The translations under genes and the position numbers were made by a program. A stretch of DNA of 64,000 bases from Halorussus salinisoli. Its GTDB lineage: Archaea; Halobacteriota; Halobacteria; Halobacteriales; Haladaptataceae. Numbering within the stretch: position 1 is the first letter of the stretch; the number at the start of each line of letters is the position of its first letter. Location of the stretch: positions 62,001-126,000 of the forward strand of contig SZNP01000011.1 of NCBI GenBank assembly GCA_005239435.1, in the 5' to 3' direction. The notes below the pieces were generated by a model that was not told where the DNA came from, did no database searches, and worked only from the letters and a program-made list of their open reading frames with translations. Below, piece after piece: positions 53,757-62,205 of the stretch.

Positions 53757-54776
53757 CTAGGCGACTTTGACTTCTCCCGTCTGAAGGTCAATTCTCACCT
53801 GTATGTCCGCAGTCTGCGACCCCGATTCGATAGATGTCAGCGACGTCTCCTCGGCCGTCGTCGTTTCAGTTTGGTTTGTCTGCTCAACGGTGACGAACGC
53901 GAAATCGTGGACAGGTCGATTGCTCCCCTGTTGCATGTACGGCCGGTCAGCCGTGCGATTCGACCGCAGGAAATCGAACGATTGGTTGCCGTTCGGGTCA
54001 CGATGCGCGACGGCGACGACCCGCTGGGAGTCGTTCAACGGGTCATCGAGTTCGACTGTGACGTTCTCGTGTGTTCCCGGTTCGAGGAACTCAGACACAC
54101 CATAGACATCGTGTCGCGGCTGATCGCGTCCGCGCTCTCCCGCTCTTCCCCCGCCCATCATGCCACGGACGTCGTGGACGACGACGAACCCGCCCTCGGG
54201 AAGCGTCACGGACTGGACGACGACCGTCGTCCCGTTCGAGGTCTGGTTCTCAATCGTCACGGCTGCGACCGCTGGCTGGGTGGTCGTCTGCACGTCCTCA
54301 TCGACGGTCGTTGTCGCGTCCTCCGAGACAATGGTCACGTCCGCCGTTGCGGCTACGTCTCCGATGAATATCCCATGTGAGAACGTTCCGGTCGGGAACC
54401 CGCGGATGCTGTTTCCAGACATATTGAATCTCACTGTTTCCGTGCCCCCTGCGGGAATCCGAGCGAACGCGGATTCAAGGACGTTTCCGGTGATCTGATA
54501 AGTGACCTGACGAACGACCTCTCGATTCCCGTCGTTGACGAGTGTCGCTGTCACTGTGAAGTTCTCGCCCGACCGGATTTGGCTCGGGGCAGAGAAGTTC
54601 TCGATCGAAATTGGACCTTCCGTCTCGGTCGTGGTTTCCTGGGCCCAGATCTGGGAATTCGTCGGTTCGGTTCCGACATCAGCCTGAATCGCGCTACCTA
54701 CCGAAACAGTGAGTCCGCTGGTAACGACGACAGCAATCACTGCAAGTAGCACCTGTCGTTTACGCTCTTGCATCAT
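53757..54776 (-). CDS. Secreted DUF7282 / CARDB-like protein
   Basis: 339 residues with a Sec signal (about 8-32) and a Thr/Glu-rich linker. Residues about 55-135 look like a CARDB/Ig-like domain (SGENFTVTATLVNDGN, GGTETVRFNMSG). Residues about 165-280 match DUF7282 (VTLPEGGFVVVHD, FLEPGTHENVTVELDDPL, VAVAHRDPNGNQSFDF). These haloarchaeal surface proteins are of unknown role. A Thr-rich tail follows. N-x-S/T sites suggest glycosylation. The gene is on its own, 154 bp from the CBS gene on the same strand. Confidence 0.75.
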   Translation of the reverse strand: MMQERKRQVLLAVIAVVVTSGLTVSVGSAIQADVGTEPTNSQIWAQETTTETEGPISIENFSAPSQIRSGENFTVTATLVNDGNREVVRQVTYQITGNVLESAFARIPAGGTETVRFNMSGNSIRGFPTGTFSHGIFIGDVAATADVTIVSEDATTTVDEDVQTTTQPAVAAVTIENQTSNGTTVVVQSVTLPEGGFVVVHDVRGMMGGGRAGERGRDQPRHDVYGVSEFLEPGTHENVTVELDDPLNDSQRVVAVAHRDPNGNQSFDFLRSNRTADRPYMQQGSNRPVHDFAFVTVEQTNQTETTTAEETSLTSIESGSQTADIQVRIDLQTGEVKVA

Positions 54777-54930
54777 TCGACCCCCACATTGTTCCTCTGC
54801 ACCACGTTCCGTGCCGTCATAAAATATCGCTCTTCTATCGGAAATACTGTTTTATCTGGTCTCGTTGAAAATCACAAGTGGTGATAGGTTTCTCCCAACG
54901 TGTTCAACTGCAATGTTCGCTACTGTCGTT

Positions 54931-55404
54931 TTATCCTTCTGGTGATTCAGCGTGGACGACTTCGGCGAGGGCATCAAGTTGTGCCGAGACATGGGTACTT
55001 TCGCCAGCCAAGTGGACAACCAAGTCGTCGAACGTGAGGATGCCAGTGACCTCCCCGTCTGTGACAACGGGGATGCGCCGCGCCTTTGCCTCGTTCATCT
55101 GGCGCAATACGTGTTGGATGTGATCATCTGCCTCCACCGTGAGCGGGTCTTCGGTCATCAACTCACGGACCGTCACCTTCGACCCACCTGCATTTTCCTG
55201 GTCGAGTTGCAATTGCGTGTCCTTTGTGAGGACATTGAGCACGAGGTCACGATCCGTAACTATACCGACAACCGCTCCATCCTCGGTGACGACGGTGCTC
55301 CCGACATTCCGGTCGCGCATGGTGCGAGCGACGTCGCTCACCGATGTGTCCGGTTCGACGGTTACAACGTCCTTCTGTGCCAGTTCCTCAGCAGTGAACC
55401 CCAA
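54931..55404 (-). CDS. CBS-domain protein (tandem CBS pair)
   Basis: 157 residues consisting of two CBS motifs: about 8-65 (VVTVEPDTSVSDVARTMRDRNVGSTVV, VGIVTDRDL) and about 78-140 (LMTEDPLTVEADDHIQHVLRQM, TGILTFDDL). Such stand-alone pairs bind adenosine ligands and sense energy or redox state, but the target is unknown. No signal peptide or membrane segment. The final 15 residues are acidic. Confidence 0.88.
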   Translation of the reverse strand: MGFTAEELAQKDVVTVEPDTSVSDVARTMRDRNVGSTVVTEDGAVVGIVTDRDLVLNVLTKDTQLQLDQENAGGSKVTVRELMTEDPLTVEADDHIQHVLRQMNEAKARRIPVVTDGEVTGILTFDDLVVHLAGESTHVSAQLDALAEVVHAESPEG

Positions 55405-55602
55405 GTCTGTTCGTTCCCCGACATCGTATTCGGGTACATCCGAATTCCGAATAAAGGTACGTGCCGGCAGTTGACCTTTGCCAGCAACTCGTTCCTCTCA
55501 GTGTCATCCTCAAGGACAGACTGTGAAGTCAGGGAGGGTGGTCGTTCCGCTTCACTCAGTTTCTGTGTTGAGCCGCAGTACCGCAGTAGTTGTAGGTGTG
55601 AG

Positions 55603-55980
55603 TCACTGGTCGACTGGGCTACCCAGAGTACCAGCAAGCGTATGCTGAGCTAGAACACCGCCACCGAACACGAGAGTTGCGTAGATGACTGGCATGTAGA
55701 ATCCCCCGTGATAAGACGCGAAGAGGTGGAAGACACCGATACCGAGCGGCACACCTCCCGTGAGAGCCACACGGGTCCAAGACAACTCCGAGAAGAACGG
55801 GATGGCAATCGCGTAGAGGAAGAATCCCCCTGCAAAAAGCCACGCTGGAATCCCCAACTCCGCTGGCTCGCCCCGCATCAAATCTTGACCACCATGGAGA
55901 AACGCCGCGGCCACTGCTAGCGCTTCCAAGTAATGAGTCCGCCCTGTTGCCGTGTCTGGTGAAAGTGTCGTCCCAGTCAT
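55603..55980 (-). CDS. Small polytopic membrane protein
   Basis: 125 residues with four predicted helices (about 18-35, 45-63, 70-88 and 93-115). A His residue (FLHGGQDL) and Arg/Glu residues lie near the membrane face. The family is not recognised. It lies in an otherwise quiet stretch between a CBS gene and a Tat/Lon-like gene, both on the same strand, with about 180-200 bp gaps. An exported-redox or sensor role is possible but not supported. Confidence 0.55.
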   Translation of the reverse strand: MTGTTLSPDTATGRTHYLEALAVAAAFLHGGQDLMRGEPAELGIPAWLFAGGFFLYAIAIPFFSELSWTRVALTGGVPLGIGVFHLFASYHGGFYMPVIYATLVFGGGVLAQHTLAGTLGSPVDQ

Positions 55981-56157
55981 CTCCGATACCGTCTCAACGT
56001 AGTTGTAGTGGATTCTTTAGTGCTGTGTCGTGAGAACTCGAATTTCGGTTACTGAGCGTCACGACCGTGATTATCGCGCGGATCAGTATTTGACTCACCA
56101 TAAGATATTTTGTGAGCGTCGTCAGAATCGGCTTCTGCAACCTTAACGGCGTTTTTC

Positions 56158-56889
56158 CTACCACCCAAATACGTGACGGGAGACTTGAGTGATATCTCCG
56201 ACCGCTTTGACGTCGATTCCTGAGAGTGAGATCGTCTGCTCCGGGGGCACGAGCAGGGTTTCGGCGCCAAATGTTCGAGCAGCTTTCGCCTTTGCCGCGA
56301 TGTTTCCAACGGGGAGCAGTGCCCCGTCCGATCCAACACCCCCTGTGACGAGGACTTGCCGTGACGGTTTCCGTCCGGTGAGTGCACTGATGAGTGCGAT
56401 TGTGAGTCCCGCCTCCCAGCTCTTACCACGGAGCGCGAGCCGTCCGTCCCTCGGGGGATTGAACGAAACGAACACGTCCTGACCAGCAAGTGGTGCATCA
56501 GTTACTGTCGTTGCCGTCACAGTAGCTTCTCGGATGGCGAGTTGCAGATCGTGACGGACCTCGACATCGTCGAGGTTCACATAAATATCGCCCTCCCCCT
56601 CGGTGAACGCCACGGTGAAGTCGATGACGAGCCCCTCGCCCTCAGAGCCAATCGCGGGGAGATGATACTGCGTCCGGGCTGAAGCTGTGCCGCCACTCGC
56701 CAGCATCGCGCGCCGCTCCAATTGCGTCCCCTCCGCGAATGTCTGGATACTGATTGCGCCACCGACACTCACTCCTCCAACGACTGCACCGACGAGGAAC
56801 TCTCGACGGTTGATGACTGTCTTTTCGATGCGATCAACCATGTCGTCTGCGGCTCCCATCGTGTCCTCGGTCGTTTCGTCGGTTGGCAT
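56158..56889 (-). CDS. Tat-exported Lon-like (S16) domain protein
   Basis: 243 residues. NRREFLVG (27-34) gives a Tat signal 27 residues from the start, with a hydrophobic stretch after it. The last 100 residues resemble the Lon S16 peptidase domain: GKSWEAGLTIALISALTG (155-172), VTGGVGSDGALLPVGNIAAK (181-200) and AETLLVPPEQ. Lys200 matches the catalytic Lys of GGxxxK. In canonical Lon the catalytic Ser directly precedes AG; here Glu159 does, and Ser157 is two residues earlier, so activity is uncertain. There is no ATPase domain. Proteolysis outside the membrane is inferred. Confidence 0.65.
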   Translation of the reverse strand: MPTDETTEDTMGAADDMVDRIEKTVINRREFLVGAVVGGVSVGGAISIQTFAEGTQLERRAMLASGGTASARTQYHLPAIGSEGEGLVIDFTVAFTEGEGDIYVNLDDVEVRHDLQLAIREATVTATTVTDAPLAGQDVFVSFNPPRDGRLALRGKSWEAGLTIALISALTGRKPSRQVLVTGGVGSDGALLPVGNIAAKAKAARTFGAETLLVPPEQTISLSGIDVKAVGDITQVSRHVFGW

Positions 56890-56936
56890 GGTTCACACGT
56901 TGCCGAATCGGCGTGGCCTGGTGTGTGGTCACACCT

Positions 56937-57177
56937 AGCACTCCCATGGAGAGTACTTGGCCATGTTCAACCACGGTATCGATGGAAGGACACCGCATTC
57001 CTTCCCGACTACGACCTCTTCGGCTCCCTCCTCCTCGTTAGTGAGGCTATGGATGTCCCCGATACCTACAGCCGTGCATTCTGGGGTGACCACCCCTGGG
57101 ACAAGCTTATTGGGGATATTCAATCCATTAAACCCAGTTGGTTGTGGCAGTACGTTCATTCGGCCTCAAACGAGTAG
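56937..57177 (+). pseudogene. Duplicate of the HxxxH-protein C-terminus (direct repeat copy B)
   Basis: The first 228 bp (56937-57164) match 46156-46383, the 3' end of the HxxxH-motif gene, at all but a dozen or so bases and in the same orientation. The reading frame is kept (LPWRVLGHVQPRYRWKD... WLWQYVHSA) and ends at TAG (57175-57177). There is no start and no 5' part. It is one side of the direct repeat that brackets the exported-protein cluster. Confidence 0.8.
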
Positions 57178-57303
57178 TCTCTGAACACCTGCGCGGAGGA
57201 AAATTGCCGTCTGTGGGAGTGTAATTTCTGTATTTGATTTGTAGCATAAAACGGGCTTGGCGGGGTGACTCACTATGTAGTGCGTGTCTACGAGGTCAGG
57301 CTC

Positions 57304-57357
57304 AGGCGTGGGATACCCAGATGGGGGATTTGAGGAGAAACAGGGTATCCCACGCCT
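57304..57357. repeat. Perfect 15-bp inverted repeat, 24-base loop
   Basis: AGGCGTGGGATACCC (57304-57318) and its exact complement (57343-57357) enclose a purine-rich 24-base loop. It may form a strong hairpin in RNA or be an IS end or protein-binding site. The surrounding 57178-57605 has no gene. A second inverted repeat follows at 57460. Confidence 0.6.
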
Positions 57358-57459
57358 CGATTGGTTCTGGTCCCAGTATATAAACATGCAGCATTAGGAC
57401 TGCATAGCTCACCCCGAGTCAGGTCTCTCAACAGCAGACAATTTCAACAAGCCCAAATC

Positions 57460-57503
57460 CTTAACCAACAGACGGTGATATCCACAGGCGATTGTTGGTT
57501 AAG
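57460..57503. repeat. Perfect 11-bp inverted repeat before the nuclease gene
   Basis: CTTAACCAACA (57460-57470) and TGTTGGTTAAG (57493-57503) are perfect complements with a 22-base spacer. TTGTTGGTTA occurs again just after the following gene, at 58322-58331, in the same orientation as at 57492-57501. The pair of copies frames the nuclease gene. Confidence 0.5.
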
Positions 57504-57605
57504 ACGGAGGCTCTTCGAAGCAGTAACGACCACATTCTTGAATGTCTAGACCGATTCACACTCTGCATCGGTGTCCCTATTACAGATACATCTCTCCTTC
57601 CTAGT

Positions 57606-58247
57606 ATGTCCCACGTTCAGCAGGCACTCAATCTCTCAATCGAGGCTACTGCAGAATCGTTCTTACGCCACCCAGCAAACTACAGCGACGAACGTTCCCT
57701 TGCAGAAGCGATCCGTTTGCGGGTCAGTTCGGTCCTACCGCCTGCCTCAGTCGAGTCTGTTACAGTCGAGGAATCCTCGGGTGCAAGGGGATCGATTCCC
57801 GACCACGAAGCGTATACGGCCCACTACCGGGACACTACTGAGATTGATCGAGCCCAATGTGAAGTTGGCGGCACTAAATTCCCATTTGGCGGGAGTGAAC
57901 GGCTTGACTTGGGTGTCTTTGCGGATGTCATGGCAATAACGCTTCACGGTGGAACACAGGAATTTGAGCCGTCGGATTTAGTGGCCGGTGTCGAATTCAA
58001 GTATGTAAAGAACGTCAACTACCTGCGCTACCGACCCGATGACGACAACAGTAAGTATCGAGATATCGCCGATGACATCATTCGACTTGGTGCCCTGCCT
58101 GACGATGTTGACCGCCAGTGCGTTGTCTTTTCAAACTATGATTTGCTCCGACGGGACTCGGATCGCGATGCTGAGCGGCATTTACATGAACTAGCCGAGC
58201 AGGAGGACGTGACACTCCAATTCGTCCTTCCTGAACCAAAACCCTGA
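57606..58247 (+). CDS. Probable PD-(D/E)XK nuclease-fold protein
   Basis: From MSHVQQALNL the protein has 213 residues; the longer frame adds 38 residues read through the inverted repeat. A helix (YSDERSLAEAIRLRVSSVL) is followed by RLDLGVFADVM, then VAGVEFKYVKNVNYLRY. Asp in RLDLGVF and Glu-x-Lys in VEFKYV have the spacing of a PD-(D/E)XK core, and the ending QCVVFSNYDLLRR fits the last strand. This is the pattern of restriction- or repair-type nucleases. No methylase is adjacent. Target unknown. Confidence 0.55.
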   Translation: MSHVQQALNLSIEATAESFLRHPANYSDERSLAEAIRLRVSSVLPPASVESVTVEESSGARGSIPDHEAYTAHYRDTTEIDRAQCEVGGTKFPFGGSERLDLGVFADVMAITLHGGTQEFEPSDLVAGVEFKYVKNVNYLRYRPDDDNSKYRDIADDIIRLGALPDDVDRQCVVFSNYDLLRRDSDRDAERHLHELAEQEDVTLQFVLPEPKP

Positions 58248-58653
58248 ATGTATACCTCCGGTGAATCGTTCACCCCAGACAGTAATTAGGCTAGTCAATA
58301 GGTAGTTCGATTCATGGACGGTTGTTGGTTACAAGATAGAGAACCCACGAAGAAGGAAGGACGGCATCCTCGAACGCCCCAGGTGCTCGCGGTCGGCTCT
58401 GCAAGATATCTGTGCCTCTCAGTACCAGTCGGCCCAGATAGTCGCTCGACCACGTCCTTCGGACGCGAGCACCCGGCCCCGTTCACTCCCACCCTGCCAC
58501 CAATCCCGGCCGGTTTCCGTACTCTCTGTCCGATGTATGCGCAACGGCCGTCTGCTCACAAGCCTTCGATCACCCATTCAAAGCAAACGAATTGGCCGTA
58601 TTTTTGTGCGCCCGACAAGACTGCGGCGCACATCGATGGCCCGCTGATTCTGA
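58248..58653. other. Gap with long-range inverted repeat
   Basis: A 236-codon open frame (58314-59024) crosses this region and runs into the next gene; it is Pro/Arg-rich, has no recognisable domain and is probably chance. GGTGCTCGCG (58382-58391) and CGCGAGCACC (58464-58473) are exact complements 72 bases apart. The direct-repeat copy TTGTTGGTTA is at 58322-58331. Confidence 0.35.
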
Positions 58654-59283
58654 ATGGGATATCGCGCACTCATCGCCTACGAACGCTTAGATGCATCATA
58701 CACCCTCCACTACTCGCACAATGGAGCCCTCGACTACCGGCTGAAACACCAACTCAACCACGAGACACCCTTCGGTGGCGACCACCCCAGCCAATGGGCC
58801 CACGACCACTACGAAGCCCTGCAATCAAGCACGGAGACGACCCCAGACGCATACGCCGTCGACCGACAGTCACAGACACCAGTCAACCCGGACCCGATTG
58901 TCGTGGGAGTTTCATTGGACGAAATCTACTCGGAGTATCTCGACTATCTCCACCACGAAGCCTTCTACGCGGTCTCACAGGATTTCGAGGTGACAACGTA
59001 CCGAACGCGGTGGCTTGGCCTTGAGTACGACGCTGAGGCTGTCGAGTCCTCAGAGACGATAGGAAATGGTGTTCTCCAGTCCGTCAATTGGAGGGATGGC
59101 GATCCTGTTGACGAGGAGTACAGCCGTGGTCAATTCCAGGCGTTGAAAGATGTCATCGGTGACCGCGTTGACGACGGTGAGTTCGCGCTTGGGGAGGCAC
59201 GGGCGTACATGATCGAGAAACTTCAGACGTGGAGTCACGACGAGACAGAGGTCATCGGCCCCCACGACAGTGTCGAGTCGTGA
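58654..59283 (+). CDS. DUF6735 family protein
   Basis: 209 residues, cytoplasmic. MGYRALIAYERLDASYTLHYSHNGAL at the start and DYRLKHQL...TPFGG are the DUF6735 signature as I remember it. A His/Tyr-rich middle (DYLHHEAFYAV) precedes an acidic C-terminus. The family is haloarchaea-specific, often on plasmids or proviruses, with no known function. Two small genes follow with tight spacing (73 bp, then a 4-bp overlap), so the three may form one transcript. Confidence 0.7.
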   Translation: MGYRALIAYERLDASYTLHYSHNGALDYRLKHQLNHETPFGGDHPSQWAHDHYEALQSSTETTPDAYAVDRQSQTPVNPDPIVVGVSLDEIYSEYLDYLHHEAFYAVSQDFEVTTYRTRWLGLEYDAEAVESSETIGNGVLQSVNWRDGDPVDEEYSRGQFQALKDVIGDRVDDGEFALGEARAYMIEKLQTWSHDETEVIGPHDSVES

Positions 59284-59356
59284 CGTGTGGCGTACAGGGG
59301 AGTTTGTGTGCGCCTGCAAGGGGTGCAGGCGCGACCCACGAGGTCGCGTCACAACA

Positions 59357-59587
59357 ATGGCTGAGAAGACTCGACGTTCGTTTGGCCGAAATCGTACCGA
59401 CACAGTCGAACAAGACCTCGAACGATGGCTCCTCCGACAGGCGCAAGCCGGTGTCCCTGAGCTCGTGCTCGTCGGTCTCCTACGAGAGTACGCCGACCTG
59501 ATTGAGAATCAGGGAGTCATCCCACGTTCATGGGACGAGGCGTCGCCGGAACGCCAGCACTCGACGCGGAGACCGCCACGCCAATGA
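59357..59587 (+). CDS. Small haloarchaeal protein of unknown function
   Basis: 76 residues from the ATG at 59357; a longer frame extends into the previous gene's spacer. The middle is helical (TVEQDLERWLLRQAQAGVPELVLVGLLREYADLI), the ends are basic and Arg-rich. It overlaps the next gene by ATGA. It may act together with the zinc-ribbon protein that follows. No family is recognised. Confidence 0.5.
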   Translation: MAEKTRRSFGRNRTDTVEQDLERWLLRQAQAGVPELVLVGLLREYADLIENQGVIPRSWDEASPERQHSTRRPPRQ

Positions 59588-59739
59588 CCGTTCTTCAAGT
59601 CCTCCACCGGCTCTTAACGAGGCAACGCAAATCAACGACCATCTACGAATGTCGCTACTGTGGGACGACCGTGGACTCTCAGACGGACCCCTGTCCCTAC
59701 TATGGTCCAATTGAGGTCGTCGAATACGAACTCACCTAA
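59584..59739 (+). CDS. 51-residue zinc-ribbon-like microprotein
   Basis: 51 residues, coupled to the previous gene by an ATGA overlap. A basic helix (LQVLHRLLTRQRKSTT) precedes a ribbon YECRYCGTT...PCPYYGPIEVVEYEL. The first knuckle CRYC is intact. The second reads CPYY where a CPYC would be expected, so one zinc ligand appears to be lost. Confidence 0.55.
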   Translation: MTVLQVLHRLLTRQRKSTTIYECRYCGTTVDSQTDPCPYYGPIEVVEYELT

Positions 59740-59919
59740 GACACTAGGTGTTCTCCAATTCAGCGCCTCTACTAGTATCTGCGTCTACTGTCCTGCCTAT
59801 CGCTAGTATTCTCTGGGTGGTCGGTTGAAATCGTCGCACCGAACTTAGACAGACCGAAGGTTGCCTGTTCGCTGGACGCCTCGGTTGCGTCAACCGTGAG
59901 CGCGTGGGGAATGTCGGCA

Positions 59920-60165
59920 TCAGCGTCCGAGACCGAAATTGACGAGTTCGTTAGCATCAGGTATTACGGTGATCTCCGCGGGCATGACATTGCCCCGCTC
60001 GACGACAAGTTGAATCAGCTCCTTGACTGCGCTGGTCAAGACGGCAGTCGTGTCCCTGGCCCTCTTGCGGTAGTAGTCGGCGGCACGGTTGACCGCCTTG
60101 CTCTTGATGTTCTCGCCGATGGCTTTGCAGAGGTTTTCGAGCCGACGCTCGCGCGAGTCGGCCAT
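59920..60165 (-). CDS. Small DUF7386-like protein (antitoxin-like)
   Basis: From MADSRERRLENLC the protein has 81 residues; the frame could start eight residues earlier. The helical body RERRLENLCKAIGENIKSKAVNRAADYYRKRA is typical of a short haloarchaeal family of ribbon/helix-type proteins that I recall as DUF7386, often described as antitoxin-like. No toxin partner is evident. The overlapping plus-strand frame (59896-60279) is its shadow. Confidence 0.6.
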   Translation of the reverse strand: MADSRERRLENLCKAIGENIKSKAVNRAADYYRKRARDTTAVLTSAVKELIQLVVERGNVMPAEITVIPDANELVNFGLGR

Positions 60166-60443
60166 TCTGAGATAGATGAAATTGCACACATACCCTTGTG
60201 GCCTAGTTTTCTAGGGTTACTGAGAGGAAGTTGGTATATAAATGAATACGTCTACGGCGTGATCAGGGCGGGTGATTAGGGCGTGCTCGCGGACGAGTGC
60301 GCGGCGTTTTGCACACAGGGTTAGTGCGGGACGTGTGCAATTTTCGGCGTCAATTTCTGAACGCGTGTGACCCCGTGGGAATACGGAAGTGAATCGATAG
60401 AGGATGTATAAACTCTTTCAATCACCTTTCAATAACGAAGAAC

Positions 60444-61415
60444 ATGGTAGACTTTAGTGGCGACTGGTTGACCGCCATCGACATAGCAATATCTGCAATT
60501 CTCTCCGCAGCTCTGGTAGCTCTCTATTTTAAGCAAACTCGGATTCTCGAATCTCAACGAGAACTTCTTACTCAGGAGCTCAATCGAGAAGCTCGACAAC
60601 AGCATACAGAAACGCTACGAGAGCGAGTTCGACTTTGGCACGGAAATCCAGATCGGGAAACAGGCGAAACTCCAATTGATGGGCCAGATATGAATCTCCC
60701 CGGCGTTGCAGGAGCATCCTTCAAAACTGCACCGGTTGGATCATATGCAGTTACACCACTTGACGAGGAAGAATTCGAGATTATACCCTCACAGCTTCAA
60801 GGTGATCGCTACTTGCAAGACTTGCTCAATAATCATGCCCCTGATCTTCGAGAGGCGAAAGAAGAAATTGAGCGGCTCCACCACCGATTTGTTTCTCTAC
60901 GTGAGGAGTTTAGAGAGGAATATGACGAGAGCGAAATCGTGGAAAAAGAGGAATACAAGCTTGAGCCTGCAGATTTCTTTAGTCGATGGGTATTTGAACA
61001 GATTGTACTCCTTGGGCGAGACCGATATGATGGCCTCGAAGATCTTCAGGACGTGGCGATATCACGACTTGAGAAAGGAGATTCTGGAGTTCATTCAGAC
61101 GAGCCGCTGATCTGGATTCGAGTCGATCGAGGCGGCGGCAGTTCTTTTGCCATCTACTCAGCGTCAATTGACGATTATAACCGGGAAGAATTAAATGAAC
61201 TCCGCTCATCTGCGGAGGAGGATACGAAAGAGTTGGTAGAGCAAGCCCTGACAAAAATAGATAAAGAACATCCATACTCATTGGCTTACGAGGCAGCAGA
61301 GGTGCTTGATGATGCGAAAGAGGCTATCGAGGAACTGGAAAGAATACTGATGGAATACGAAGGAAGACCTATCTATACTGGTGATTGCAAATATCTTGAT
61401 GAAGCTAAGATTTGA
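60444..61415 (+). CDS. Membrane-anchored coiled-coil protein of unknown function
   Basis: 323 residues. A single N-terminal transmembrane helix (about 12-30) is followed by a coiled coil (about 32-62: LESQRELLTQELNREARQQ), a globular part (about 65-240) and a second helical stretch (about 255-310: EDTKELVEQAL, DDAKEAIEELERILMEYE). The N-in or N-out topology is not clear. No enzyme motif is seen. Such one-helix proteins occur in defence clusters as membrane effectors, but this is only suggestive. The gene is more AT-rich than its neighbours. Confidence 0.6.
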   Translation: MVDFSGDWLTAIDIAISAILSAALVALYFKQTRILESQRELLTQELNREARQQHTETLRERVRLWHGNPDRETGETPIDGPDMNLPGVAGASFKTAPVGSYAVTPLDEEEFEIIPSQLQGDRYLQDLLNNHAPDLREAKEEIERLHHRFVSLREEFREEYDESEIVEKEEYKLEPADFFSRWVFEQIVLLGRDRYDGLEDLQDVAISRLEKGDSGVHSDEPLIWIRVDRGGGSSFAIYSASIDDYNREELNELRSSAEEDTKELVEQALTKIDKEHPYSLAYEAAEVLDDAKEAIEELERILMEYEGRPIYTGDCKYLDEAKI

Positions 61416-61516
61416 GATTGAAACCCGCTACTCGATAAATATTTTCTGTGGTCTATACTTTTACTTCCACTCCGTCCACAGCACACTACTTATCCCTCTT
61501 CTTCGCGCTCTCACTT

Positions 61517-62089
61517 GTGACCAAAATCGACTCCGTCTTTCCAATTGACCGCGTGCTGACCGACGAGACGCGGGCTCACATCATGAGTGCGTATCGGCGA
61601 CTCCTCTCAGCTCCCGAGTCGGACTTCGAGGAAGTAGAAGCCACGGAGGGGCTTCCCCTCGACATCGAGGTCCTTCACCTGCAGCAGTTCGAGGATAACT
61701 CGGTACACGCGGACGTCCTCCTCGACCATGGCGACGGGCCGGCGCTGGTGACCGACGACGTCGAGGAGTGCCCACACCACGTTGAGGGCGAGGAGTTCTC
61801 GACGCTGGCCGTGCTCGGCGAGGAGTACGCCGCGTTGGAGAAGGACCTCGTAGAAGTCTCGGCGCTGATGTGCGACCTGGCAGAGTACCACGACGAGTTG
61901 GAGAAGTACGCCATCGGCGGCGTGGGATTTCGGAACCTCTCGTGTTGCGACGGCCTGCTCACGTTCACGTTCGCGTGGGAGGTCGAGGATGTGATTGTTC
62001 GGATGTATCGGGACTACGAACACGAGCTGGGCGAGCAGGTCGGGATTTCGGTTGATCCGTCGGTGGAGGAGATGGTTGAGAAAGATTGA
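61517..62089 (+). CDS. Acidic protein of unknown function
   Basis: From GTG at 61517 the protein has 190 residues; an upstream start (61448) would add 23 hydrophobic residues and lie over a TATA-like CTACTTATCC. It is strongly acidic and beta-rich (LDIEVLHLQQF, VHADVLLDHGDG, LTFTFAWEVEDVIVRMY). Cys-Cys occurs in LSCCDG. I do not recognise a family. The gene is GC-rich, unlike the one before it. Confidence 0.5.
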   Translation: MTKIDSVFPIDRVLTDETRAHIMSAYRRLLSAPESDFEEVEATEGLPLDIEVLHLQQFEDNSVHADVLLDHGDGPALVTDDVEECPHHVEGEEFSTLAVLGEEYAALEKDLVEVSALMCDLAEYHDELEKYAIGGVGFRNLSCCDGLLTFTFAWEVEDVIVRMYRDYEHELGEQVGISVDPSVEEMVEKD

Positions 62090-62205
62090 GGAATGGGGCT
62101 CTTCGTTCACGCCTCTTCAGAGAAAACATCTCTGTCTCTTTCGTGAGTTATTCTGTGTGATAATAGCACTACAGATATAAGTGGCAAAGATGTGATGACC
62201 GATTC

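Noticed and set aside
54952..55653. 233-residue plus-strand open frame
   Set aside because: Antisense to the CBS-domain gene; no domain of its own.
58314..59024. 236-residue open frame running into the DUF6735 gene
   Set aside because: Pro/Arg-rich sequence without domain; overlaps a recognised gene in another frame.
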